From Desulfonatronum sp. (lineage in GTDB: Bacteria; Desulfobacterota; Desulfovibrionia; Desulfovibrionales; Desulfonatronaceae), in the NCBI GenBank assembly GCA_007127655.1, contig SKYX01000364.1, forward strand, positions 1 through 5,103: a stretch of DNA of 5,103 nucleotides, read 5' to 3'. Positions 1-5,103 of this stretch are shown here, piece by piece (position 1 is the stretch's first letter; each line of letters opens with the position of its first letter). Below the pieces are notes generated by a model. That model had not been told where the DNA came from and did not search any database. It saw only the letters and a program-made list of their open reading frames with translations. The translations under genes were made by a program, and so were the position numbers.

Positions 1-240
1 GCCATACCCTCTCTCCAACTCCGCCAGAATGGGGATCATCCGTTTGCAGTGAATGCAGTTTTCGGTTTTCAGGTTCACCAGCCGCGGCAATTCACCCGGC
101 ACCCCGGGCAGGGCCGGAGCCGGATCGACCTCCGGTCCGGTCAATTGGGACTGGGTGGCCGTGTAGTGCTGGATCAGCCCCACGGAAGCGAACAGGGCCA
201 TGAGGACAACGATGATTCCGGCTTTGCTGTAGGAAGTCAT
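1..240 (-). CDS. Membrane-anchored thioredoxin-like protein, N-terminal part (runs off left edge)
   Basis: Eighty codons of the N-terminus are visible; the rest lies beyond position 1. Residues 7-24 form one hydrophobic segment (AGIIVVLMALFASVGLIQ) preceded by a lysine, which reads as a signal anchor or uncleaved export signal. A Pro/Gly-rich linker (about 34-51) follows. Then comes the first strand of a thioredoxin fold (LPRLVNLKTE) and a CxxC site, C62-I-H-C65, followed by KRMIPILAEL, the usual helix after the redox pair. The family reduces or isomerises disulfides; with the anchor, this one should act on the periplasmic side, possibly with a CcdA/DsbD-type electron donor (inference, since no such gene is in view). 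The ATG at 238-240 is chosen because an in-frame TAA lies seven codons upstream. The Shine-Dalgarno is weak (a GAG about 9 nt upstream). It starts 51 nt after the response regulator stop and is probably co-transcribed with it. Thioredoxin-like is fairly secure; the exact subfamily is open. Confidence 0.75.
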   Translation of the reverse strand, partial: MTSYSKAGIIVVLMALFASVGLIQHYTATQSQLTGPEVDPAPALPGVPGELPRLVNLKTENCIHCKRMIPILAELERGYG

Positions 241-291
241 ATCCGTGAACTCTGAGGGTTATGAGGGGTGAAAGGCGTCCGAAAGTGGATC

Positions 292-1674
292 TCAGTCCGC
301 GGTCTTGAGGCCGAGACCGCGAAGCTTCTTGTACAGATAGGTGCGCTCCATGCCGATGGTTTCCGCCAGCCGGGTGACGCTGCCGTTGCAGCTGCTCAGC
401 TTGTCCTCCAGAAACTTGGCCTCAAACTGGGCCCGGGCCGCCTTGAAATCCACCGGCCAGTCGTCATCCGGGTCAAAAGGTCCGCGACCGTTGCCCGCGC
501 CGTGGTCCGTGACCAGCATCTCCGGCGGGAGCATCTCCGGCAGGATGGTCTGCCCGGGATACATAATGCACATTCGCTCCAGAAAGTTCTTCAACTCGCG
601 GACATTGCCCGGCCAGGGGTAACGTTGCAGCGCGGTCATGGTCTCCGGGGGAAAGCGCAGGGCCTTGAAGCCTTGAGTCCGGATCAGGCCGCTCATGAAA
701 TCGGTCAGAAGCAGCGGAATGTCCGCGACCCGCGCCCGCAAGGGCGGCACATACAACGGAAACACCTTCAGCCGGTAGTAGAGGTCCTCTCGAAACCGTC
801 CGGCGCGAATCTCCTCGGGCAAATTCTTGTTCGTGGCCGCGATAACCCGGACATCCACCTGAATGGTCTTCCGCCCCCCGACCCGCTCAAAACGCTGCTC
901 CTGCAGAATGCGTAGAATCTTGGCCTGGGTCTTCAGGCTCATGTCCCCGATTTCGTCCAGGAACAAGGTGCCGCCGTGGGCCAGCTCGAACTTGCCCACC
1001 TGGGCCCGGTCCGCGCTGGTAAAGGCCCCTTTTTCATGGCCGAACAGCTCGCTTTCGATCAGTTCCTCGGGAATGGCCGCGCAGTTCATCTCCACCAGAG
1101 GCTTGTTCCCCCTGTGGCTGAGCTGATGCAGGGATCGGGCCACGATTTCCTTGCCCGTGCCGTTCTCGCCGGTGATCAGCACCCAGGCCTCAGTGGGCGC
1201 GACCTGACGAACCTGCTGTTGCAACAGTTGGATCTTGGGCGCCTCCCCGGTCAGTTCCTGGACCCGGGTGTCCCGGATCTGGCTGCGCAGAACCATGTTC
1301 TCCTGGCGCAGTTCCTTGAATTCCACGGCCTTGGCCGTGGTCACCAGCACCTTTTCCAGGGAGAGCGGCTTCTCGATGAAGTCGAAAGCACCTTTCTTGA
1401 TGGCCATGACCGCGGTTTCAATGTTGCCGTGGCCCGAAATCATGATCAGCGGCAGATGCGGCGAGGTCCCGCGAACCCGATCCAGCACCTCCAGGCCGTC
1501 CATGCCCGGCAGCCAGATGTCCAGGAAACACAGGTCCGGATCGACCTCGGCCAGCACTTCCAGTCCCTGTTCACCGCTGGCCGCCTCCCGGACCTCATGG
1601 CCCTCATCCTCCAGGATGCCCCGCAATGCGGTGCGGATGTCCGCTTCGTCGTCAACAATGACGATCTGGGCCAT
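292..1674 (-). CDS. NtrX-like sigma-54-dependent response regulator (receiver, AAA+, Fis HTH)
   Basis: A 460-residue, full-length NtrC-family activator. The receiver domain (1-120) has acidic residues D8 and D9, phospho-acceptor D52 (in LDIWLPGMDG), S80 and K102. The AAA+ domain (about 140-370) has Walker A GENGTGK at 169-175, the sigma-54 contact loop GAFTSA at 216-221 (classically GAFTGA), Walker B GGTLFLDE at 234-241, arginine-finger region RFREDLYYRL at 293-302 and sensor II WPGNVREL at 354-361. An acidic, glycine-rich linker (about 390-408) leads to a Fis-type helix-turn-helix at about 425-456. Family knowledge: phosphorylation drives ATPase ring assembly, which opens sigma-54 promoters. 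The receiver resembles NtrX more than NtrC (IWLPGMDG, MISGHGNIETAV, GAFDFIEKPL). ATG 1672-1674 is preferred to an in-frame GTG at 1684-1686 because GAGGA lies 5 nt before the ATG and the protein then begins at the canonical MAQIVIVDDE. No histidine kinase is adjacent. It lies 39 nt after the TPR gene. The targets cannot be read from the window. Confidence 0.93.
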   Translation of the reverse strand: MAQIVIVDDEADIRTALRGILEDEGHEVREAASGEQGLEVLAEVDPDLCFLDIWLPGMDGLEVLDRVRGTSPHLPLIMISGHGNIETAVMAIKKGAFDFIEKPLSLEKVLVTTAKAVEFKELRQENMVLRSQIRDTRVQELTGEAPKIQLLQQQVRQVAPTEAWVLITGENGTGKEIVARSLHQLSHRGNKPLVEMNCAAIPEELIESELFGHEKGAFTSADRAQVGKFELAHGGTLFLDEIGDMSLKTQAKILRILQEQRFERVGGRKTIQVDVRVIAATNKNLPEEIRAGRFREDLYYRLKVFPLYVPPLRARVADIPLLLTDFMSGLIRTQGFKALRFPPETMTALQRYPWPGNVRELKNFLERMCIMYPGQTILPEMLPPEMLVTDHGAGNGRGPFDPDDDWPVDFKAARAQFEAKFLEDKLSSCNGSVTRLAETIGMERTYLYKKLRGLGLKTAD

Positions 1675-1679
1675 GGCCG

Positions 1680-1684
1680 TCCTC
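1680..1684 (-). promoter_or_regulatory. Ribosome binding site deciding the response regulator start
   Basis: On the minus strand GAGGA sits 5 nt upstream of the ATG at 1672-1674. It overlaps the competing GTG (1684-1686), which itself has no Shine-Dalgarno upstream, only a pyrimidine-rich run. This favours the 460-residue protein over the 464-residue version. Confidence 0.65.
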
Positions 1685-1713
1685 ACGGGGTAAAAGAAAA
1701 ATCGAAAAAACCA

Positions 1714-2856
1714 TCACGGACAATAGCCTTCCTTGCGGGCGAATTCCAGGGTCGTGCAGCGGCCCAACGCGCAGGCGGCGCGCAGATCGTCGCAGCCCTG
1801 GGTCAGTTGACCGAGTTGCAGGAGAACCATCCCGCGGTTGTTCAGGGCCCCGTGATTGCTCGGGTCCAGACGAATCACCCGGGTGTAGTCGTCGATGGCC
1901 TGGGGAAACTGTTCCAGTTCCTGATAGGCCAGGCCGCGTCCCAAAAGGGCCTGGAGATGATCAGGCTTCCGTCGCAAGGCCTGGGTAAAGTCGGCCACGG
2001 CCCGCTGATGATCCGCGGCCAAAGCGTACAGCGAGGCGCGGTGAAAGTGAATCAGCGCATCTCCAGGGGCCAAGCGCAAGGCGGTGTTGAAATCGTCCAG
2101 GGCGGAGCGCAGATCGCCCTGAGCGCCGGAGATCAACCCTCGTTCCATGTAGGCCGGGGCCGAGGGCTCAAGGCGGATGGTCCGCGTCAGATCGGCCAGG
2201 GCCGAATCCAGCCGCCCCAGTTCCCGCAAGCTCTTTCCCCGCCCAAACAGGGCTTCGGCGGACTCCGGCGCCAGCGAAGCGGCCACGTCGAAATCGGCCA
2301 GGGCTTGTTGATGATTGTCCCGCTCCAGATACAGCCGCCCCCGGTACAGGCGGCCTTCCAGATGGTTCGGCGCGGCCCGCAGCAACCGGCTCAGGTCCTC
2401 CAGGGCACGGTTGAGGTCTCCGGATTCCAGGCGGGCACGGGCCAGGCCGAACAAAGCTCGTTCATTCTCCGGGGCCAATTGGACCGCCCGTTCGTGATCC
2501 GCCATGGACCTGGCCCAGTTGCTCATCCGGGCGTAGGCTTCCCCGCGCAGCACCAAGGCGCTGAGATCGTCCGGAGCCAAGCGCAGGGCCTGATCCAAAT
2601 CCACGATGGCCCGAGGGAAGGATCGGTTGGTCATGTGGCGCTGGGCCCTGGTGACGTACAAAGAGGCGTTGCGCGGCTCATCGGCGATGGCCTGGTCCAA
2701 TTCGTCCAGGGCCATGCTTGCGTCCGCGTCCGGAGTGGCCGCGCAAGCCCGGTCCCCGACCGGCATCGTTGCCAGGAGGACACACGCCGCCAGGACAAGA
2801 AAGAGGGAACAAAAAGGAGGGCGAAAAAAGAGTAGCGAAGATGTACCTTGATGCAT
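1714..2856 (-). CDS. Exported tetratricopeptide-repeat protein with Cys-rich C-terminus
   Basis: The 380-residue protein begins with an export signal: hydrophobic residues 15-32, then a possible signal peptidase I site after A38-C-A40. A lipobox-like L22-A-A-C25 inside the hydrophobic stretch leaves open a lipoprotein, but four more hydrophobic residues follow that Cys. From about residue 60 to 370 there are nine TPR units with a 33-34-residue period, each marked by a turn such as LAPDD, LAPEN, LAPES, LEPSA, LAPGD, RKPDH or LDPSN and by a conserved G/A-Y/L pair in helix A. The last unit is unusual: its helix B and tail carry C355, C362, C367 and C379. TPR superhelices are protein-binding scaffolds, so the likely role is assembling an envelope or periplasmic complex; the partner is unknown. 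The only reasonable start is ATG 2854-2856, since no in-frame ATG, GTG or TTG lies between it and the lolA stop, yet no Shine-Dalgarno is visible. It lies 90 nt after lolA and 39 nt before the response regulator. I recognise the repeat family but not a named gene. Confidence 0.88.
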   Translation of the reverse strand: MHQGTSSLLFFRPPFCSLFLVLAACVLLATMPVGDRACAATPDADASMALDELDQAIADEPRNASLYVTRAQRHMTNRSFPRAIVDLDQALRLAPDDLSALVLRGEAYARMSNWARSMADHERAVQLAPENERALFGLARARLESGDLNRALEDLSRLLRAAPNHLEGRLYRGRLYLERDNHQQALADFDVAASLAPESAEALFGRGKSLRELGRLDSALADLTRTIRLEPSAPAYMERGLISGAQGDLRSALDDFNTALRLAPGDALIHFHRASLYALAADHQRAVADFTQALRRKPDHLQALLGRGLAYQELEQFPQAIDDYTRVIRLDPSNHGALNNRGMVLLQLGQLTQGCDDLRAACALGRCTTLEFARKEGYCP

Positions 2857-2873
2857 GGAAAAACTCAGGAGCG

Positions 2874-2944
2874 TTTCCGAGGGTTCGACAAAAGACGAAC
2901 TTGCCGTAGCGAGAGGAAAAATGCAAACCCGCGCGGCTCGGAAA
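2874..2944. repeat. Inverted repeat in the lolA-TPR gene gap
   Basis: A perfect 8-bp inverted repeat, TTTCCGAG at 2874-2881 and CTCGGAAA at 2937-2944, encloses 55 nt. The stem can continue with GGTT 2882-2885 against AACC 2926-2929 if seven bases (2930-2936) bulge. Inside, TTCGAC/GACGAA at 2884-2899 can make a small hairpin with one mismatch and an AAAA loop, as an alternative to the extension. In the minus-strand transcript this would sit right after the lolA stop and end 17 nt before the TPR ATG. No uridine tract follows the outer stem, so it does not look like an intrinsic terminator. A chance match of this size is possible. Confidence 0.4.
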
Positions 2945-2946
2945 TC

Positions 2947-3603
2947 TTACCGTACCAGAACCCCTTCCGGCGGCGTGAATTCGAACAGCGAGGGCTCCAG
3001 TTCCGGATCAAGACGCAGGTCGTGTAAGGTAACCTGGTTGGTATTGCCGTAAAAATCCACGGCCTTAACCTGCTGCAACAAAAACGTTTCCGGATCGACC
3101 CGGATCGTGGCCTCCACCAGGCTGGGTTCCGGAACGCGGGGTCTGAGACGGATCACGGTGACGTCTGAATCCTCGGCCAGGTCCACCTCGGTCAGGAAAT
3201 CCTCGTCCAGCCGGGCCTGCCCGGAGAGAATCTTCAGCACCGTTGCCGAACCGAGCACGTCCTCCACAGCGTAGCGATACGCGATTTCCTCATCTTCGAA
3301 ATAATTCCAGACCACTTCGGGGCCAACGATGAGCAGTTCCGGTTCCGGACTGACGGTTTCCCAGCGGATCAGCCCGGGATGGCGGAAATAGAGGACTCCC
3401 CGACGTTCCTCGCTCTCCCGACTGGCGGCCACTGTCAGTTCTTGGGTAAACCCGGCCTGGAACGACTGGATGGATTCGTACCGGTGTTGAATTTTTTCAA
3501 CGATCCCCTCCTCCGCTTGGGCCGCCAGGGCCGTGCCCACAGCGCCCCCCAAAATGGCCGTCAGTCCGACAACCCCTACGAAAACTCGAAAAATATGGCC
3601 CAT
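2947..3603 (-). CDS. lolA: Outer-membrane lipoprotein carrier protein LolA
   Basis: This is a 218-residue periplasmic chaperone that takes lipoproteins from the LolCDE inner-membrane transporter and passes them to the outer membrane. Residues 7-28 are a signal peptide hydrophobic core ending in TALA-A, so cleavage after about A28 gives a mature protein of roughly 190 residues, normal for LolA. Family marks are the N-terminal SFQAGFTQ (47-54), the strand RRGVLYFRHPGLIRWE (68-82), LLIVGPEVVWNYFEDE (90-105), and the C-terminal pattern of FYGNTNQVTL followed by LFEFTPPEGVLV (206-217). By eye, the E. coli lid residue Arg43 falls on H75, with R74 beside it. ATG 3601-3603 is chosen because it starts the signal peptide and has AGGGGA 7 nt upstream; the frame stays open upstream to about 4245, but only as a shadow of pyrR. 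It lies 47 nt after pyrR and 90 nt before the TPR gene. Confidence 0.93.
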   Translation of the reverse strand: MGHIFRVFVGVVGLTAILGGAVGTALAAQAEEGIVEKIQHRYESIQSFQAGFTQELTVAASRESEERRGVLYFRHPGLIRWETVSPEPELLIVGPEVVWNYFEDEEIAYRYAVEDVLGSATVLKILSGQARLDEDFLTEVDLAEDSDVTVIRLRPRVPEPSLVEATIRVDPETFLLQQVKAVDFYGNTNQVTLHDLRLDPELEPSLFEFTPPEGVLVR

Positions 3604-3610
3604 ACCTCTC

Positions 3611-3616
3611 TCCCCT
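3611..3616 (-). promoter_or_regulatory. lolA ribosome binding site
   Basis: AGGGGA on the minus strand, 7 nt before the ATG at 3601-3603, lies in a purine run (GGGGAGAGAGG). It decides the lolA start, because the reading frame is open for more than 600 nt further upstream and would otherwise suggest a much longer protein. Confidence 0.65.
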
Positions 3617-3650
3617 GAAGACCGACCTCTGCTCCGAGCCTGGAGCGTTG

Positions 3651-4214
3651 TCACTTCATCTCGCTCAGAAAAACCACGTCCTCTCCATCCTGCTCCCGGA
3701 CGTACACGTCCACTTGTTCCTGCTGGGAGGTGTTCACCTTTTTTCCGACATAGTCCGCGTGGATGGGCAGTTCCCGGTGACCGCGGTCCACCAGGACCAG
3801 CAGTTCCACCCGTTTCGGACGTCCGTAGTCCAAAATGGCTTCCAGGGCCGCGCGAATGGTTCTCCCCGTGAACAGGACATCGTCCACCAGGATGATTTCC
3901 CTGTCGTCCACGGTAAACGGGATCCAGGTTTTGTGAATCTGCGGCTGGCCGTCCAAGTTGGTCCAGTCGTCGCGATACAGATTGATGTCCAAGCTGCCAA
4001 AAGGAATTTCCCGCCCAAAACGTTGCTCCAGGACGGATTTCAACCGTTTGGCCAGTTCCACCCCGCGGCGCTGAATCCCGACCAGAGCCAGGCTCGCGCC
4101 CTCGCCATGCCGTTCGATGACCTCGTAGGCCAATCGCTCCATGGTCCTTCGGATTTCCTCGGCGTGCAGCAATGTCTTCTTTTCCACCTGCGCACCTCCA
4201 GTTGGTGTCATCAT
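3651..4214 (-). CDS. pyrR: PyrR: pyrimidine regulatory protein / uracil phosphoribosyltransferase
   Basis: A 187-residue type I phosphoribosyltransferase of the PyrR family. The PRPP loop is ILVDDVLFTGRT at 108-119, with the paired aspartates D111-D112. Other family marks are LVGIQRRGVELAKRL (44-58), the SLDINLYRDDW segment (74-84) and VDRGHRELPIHADYVGK (142-158), all lining up with Bacillus PyrR. Known role: in Firmicutes PyrR binds pyr mRNA in response to UMP to cause attenuation and also makes UMP from uracil and PRPP. Whether this one binds RNA cannot be told, and no pyrimidine gene or recognisable PyrR binding loop is in the window. Two starts are possible: ATG 4212-4214 (used here; AAGGAG 7 nt upstream) and GTG 4185-4187 (GGAGGT 6 nt upstream; 178 residues). 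The GTG start matches the usual N-terminus of the family better. It lies 104 nt after ald and 47 nt before lolA. Confidence 0.93.
   Translation of the reverse strand: MMTPTGGAQVEKKTLLHAEEIRRTMERLAYEVIERHGEGASLALVGIQRRGVELAKRLKSVLEQRFGREIPFGSLDINLYRDDWTNLDGQPQIHKTWIPFTVDDREIILVDDVLFTGRTIRAALEAILDYGRPKRVELLVLVDRGHRELPIHADYVGKKVNTSQQEQVDVYVREQDGEDVVFLSEMK
4194..4199 (-). promoter_or_regulatory. Second Shine-Dalgarno, inside pyrR, for a GTG start
   Basis: GGAGGT on the minus strand, 6 nt before GTG 4185-4187. Starting there would give a 178-residue PyrR beginning at the point where Bacillus PyrR begins (V-E-K-K-T-L-L against M-N-Q-K-A-V-I, aligned by eye). Both this site and the upstream one look usable. 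Confidence 0.5.
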
Positions 4215-4221
4215 GAAGAGT

Positions 4222-4227
4222 CTCCTT
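4222..4227 (-). promoter_or_regulatory. pyrR ribosome binding site (upstream ATG)
   Basis: AAGGAG on the minus strand, 7 nt before ATG 4212-4214. It lies only 4 nt downstream of the REP-like double hairpin (4232-4281), so folding of that element in the transcript could affect ribosome access. Confidence 0.6.
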
Positions 4228-4231
4228 CAAT

Positions 4232-4281
4232 GGTGGGACAGGCATCTTGCCTGTCCGTGCAGGCAGGATGCCTGCACCACC
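4232..4281. repeat. REP-like double-hairpin palindromic element
   Basis: Two back-to-back palindromes: GGACAGGC/GCCTGTCC at 4236-4243 and 4249-4256, and GTGCAGGC/GCCTGCAC at 4257-4264 and 4270-4277, each with a 5-nt spacer whose outer A-T can also pair. GGTGG (4232-4236) and CCACC (4277-4281) at the ends are complementary, so the whole 50 nt is also an imperfect dyad: each half resembles the reverse complement of the other, with core CAGGCATC(T/C)TGCCTG. It could fold as two hairpins or one long stem. It occupies the ald-pyrR gap, 37 nt past the ald stop. This architecture is typical of dispersed REP/BIME-type repeats mobilised by Y1 (RAYT) transposases; only one copy is in the window and no transposase is seen. 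Confidence 0.75.
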
Positions 4282-4318
4282 CTATTCACAATCGGTAATT
4301 CGGTACCAGCCGTATCCC

Positions 4319-5103
4319 TTAAAATTCGGCCCATTCATACCCACAAGCCTCAGCAACAGCCTTGTAAACCACTTTTCCGCGGACCACGTTCAAGCCCTGG
4401 CGCAGGGCCGGATCTTCCTGGCAGGCGCGGGGCCAGCCCTTGTCCGCCAGTTGCAGGGCGTAGCGCAGGGTGGCGTTGGTCAGCGATTCCGAGGCCGTAC
4501 GCGGATACGCCCCGGGCATGTTGGCCACGCAGTACAGATTGACGCCGTTGCCCACCTGAAAGCACGGGTCTCCGTGGGTGGTGGGCCGGGACAATTCCGT
4601 GGAACCGCCCTGGTCGATGGCAATGTCCATGATCACCGAGCCGGGCCTCATGGCCTCGATGATCGGTCTCGTGACCAGTTTGGGCGCGGAAGCCCCCGGG
4701 ATGAGCACGCAACTGATGACCACGTCCGCCTTGACCACCTGGTCCTCGATGTTCAAGGCGTTGGAAAACAGGGTTTTGATCTTCTGGTCCAGGTGATGGT
4801 ACAGTCTATACAATTTTGACATGTCCACGTCCAGGACCAGCACGTCCGCGCCCAGGCCCACGGCCATCTGGGCCGCACCCGCACCGGAGATGCCCGCGCC
4901 GATGATCACCACCCGGGCCGGCAACGTGCCGGTGACCCCGCCCAGGAACACCCCGCCGCCGCCGTTATGGTGGCAAAGCATTTCCGTGGCCTTGGTCACG
5001 GACATCCGCCCGGCGATTTCGGACATGGGCGCCAGCAACGGCAGGCTTTTATCCGGCAACTGGACGGTTTCATAGGCAATGGCCACGCATCCGGACTGGA
5101 CCA
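4319..5103 (-). CDS. ald: Alanine dehydrogenase, C-terminal part (N-terminus beyond right edge)
   Basis: The visible 260 codons match alanine dehydrogenase from about residue 110 onward; about 110 N-terminal residues, including the substrate-binding Arg/Lys and the active-site His, lie outside. The enzyme interconverts L-alanine with pyruvate and ammonia using NAD, in the cytoplasm. Marks are AIAYETVQL, LPLLAPMSEIAGRMS, the NAD-binding glycine motif in VVIIGAGISGAGAAQMAVGL, the segment SCVLIPGASAPKLVT, the catalytic aspartate in MDIAIDQGG and VANMPGAYPRTAS. The reading frame is open to the window edge: a GTG at 5084-5086 that could look like a start is an internal Val, because the upstream codons (V-Q-S-G-C) continue the fold. 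The C-terminus (GYEWAEF) is complete at a TAA. In sulfate reducers and related anaerobes the enzyme commonly serves alanine catabolism (general knowledge). pyrR follows after 104 nt, across the REP-like element. Confidence 0.95.
   Translation of the reverse strand, partial: VQSGCVAIAYETVQLPDKSLPLLAPMSEIAGRMSVTKATEMLCHHNGGGGVFLGGVTGTLPARVVIIGAGISGAGAAQMAVGLGADVLVLDVDMSKLYRLYHHLDQKIKTLFSNALNIEDQVVKADVVISCVLIPGASAPKLVTRPIIEAMRPGSVIMDIAIDQGGSTELSRPTTHGDPCFQVGNGVNLYCVANMPGAYPRTASESLTNATLRYALQLADKGWPRACQEDPALRQGLNVVRGKVVYKAVAEACGYEWAEF

Noticed and set aside
268..915. Plus-strand open frame of 215 codons opposite the regulator
   Set aside because: It is antisense to the AAA+ and HTH domains, which are clearly real; no recognisable domain or ribosome site.
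1675..1686. GTG start giving a 464-residue regulator
   Set aside because: No Shine-Dalgarno precedes it, and the GAGGA that serves the ATG at 1674 overlaps it.
976..2835. A 619-codon open frame on the plus strand
   Set aside because: It lies wholly opposite the response regulator and TPR genes, crosses their gap, and its translation is low-complexity Gln/Gly/Arg/His-rich with no family motif. It is a shadow of GC-biased third positions on the other strand.
2900..2930. Possible promoter with TTGCAT as -35 or as a sigma-54 -12 element in the lolA-TPR gap
   Set aside because: At 17-nt spacing the -10 match is poor, and no GG lies 10 nt before the GC as a sigma-54 promoter needs.
2857..2949. 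Possible lolA-TPR fusion by stop-codon read-through
   Set aside because: The two genes share a frame with no other stop between them, but a 30-codon open gap is likely by chance in GC-rich DNA, and the TPR gene begins with its own signal peptide, which would make no sense inside a fusion.
3604..4245. Apparent N-terminal extension of lolA to a 432-residue protein
   Set aside because: The extension is an alternative frame of pyrR with Gly/Arg/Pro-rich shadow composition. The signal peptide and Shine-Dalgarno place the true start at 3603.
4247..4819. Plus-strand frames crossing the palindrome and opposite ald
   Set aside because: Their N-termini are translations of the REP-like element, and the rest is antisense to the conserved NAD-binding domain of alanine dehydrogenase.
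5084..5086. GTG as the start of alanine dehydrogenase
   Set aside because: The frame remains open to the window edge and the codons before it continue the family sequence, so the gene is cut by the window rather than short.

Overview
All recognisable genes lie on the minus strand, so the window reads right to left as a co-directional run: alanine dehydrogenase (partial), PyrR, LolA, a TPR-repeat protein, an NtrX-like sigma-54 response regulator, and a membrane-anchored thioredoxin-like protein (partial). The DNA is GC-rich, and every long plus-strand reading frame is a shadow of one of these genes. LolA, a sigma-54 activator with a Fis-type HTH and an exported TPR protein point to a Gram-negative bacterium. 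The flavour of the proteins (PyrR outside Firmicutes, NtrX-like regulator with GAFTSA, Cys-rich TPR tail) best fits a sulfate-reducing deltaproteobacterium such as a Desulfovibrionales member. That assignment is inference from family resemblance, not from a search.

Layout, right to left. From 5103 to 4319 is the C-terminal two thirds of alanine dehydrogenase. Next is a 104-nt gap with a 50-nt double-hairpin REP-like palindrome (4232-4281), which stops 4 nt short of the pyrR ribosome binding site. PyrR (4214-3651) has two plausible starts, each with its own Shine-Dalgarno sequence. After 47 nt comes lolA (3603-2947). A 90-nt gap carrying an 8-bp inverted repeat leads to the TPR gene (2856-1714), which lacks an obvious Shine-Dalgarno sequence. 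After 39 nt (counted to the preferred ATG) comes the response regulator (1674-292). After a further 51 nt the thioredoxin-like gene begins at 240 and runs off the left edge.

The gaps are short (39 to 104 nt) and no convincing promoter or intrinsic terminator is visible, so several genes may be co-transcribed. The most natural functional group is lolA, the TPR gene, the regulator and the thioredoxin-like gene: three envelope or periplasmic proteins plus one transcription factor. Ald (alanine to pyruvate and ammonia) and PyrR (uracil salvage and pyrimidine control) are metabolic and may belong to a separate unit across the palindrome. No sensor kinase accompanies the regulator in the window.

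I do not see a new defence system, mobile element, CRISPR array or RNA gene. The best leads are the REP-like palindrome, the structured lolA-TPR gap, the GAFTSA variant in the regulator, and the cysteine-rich end of the TPR protein. No gene-free stretch exceeds 104 nt.
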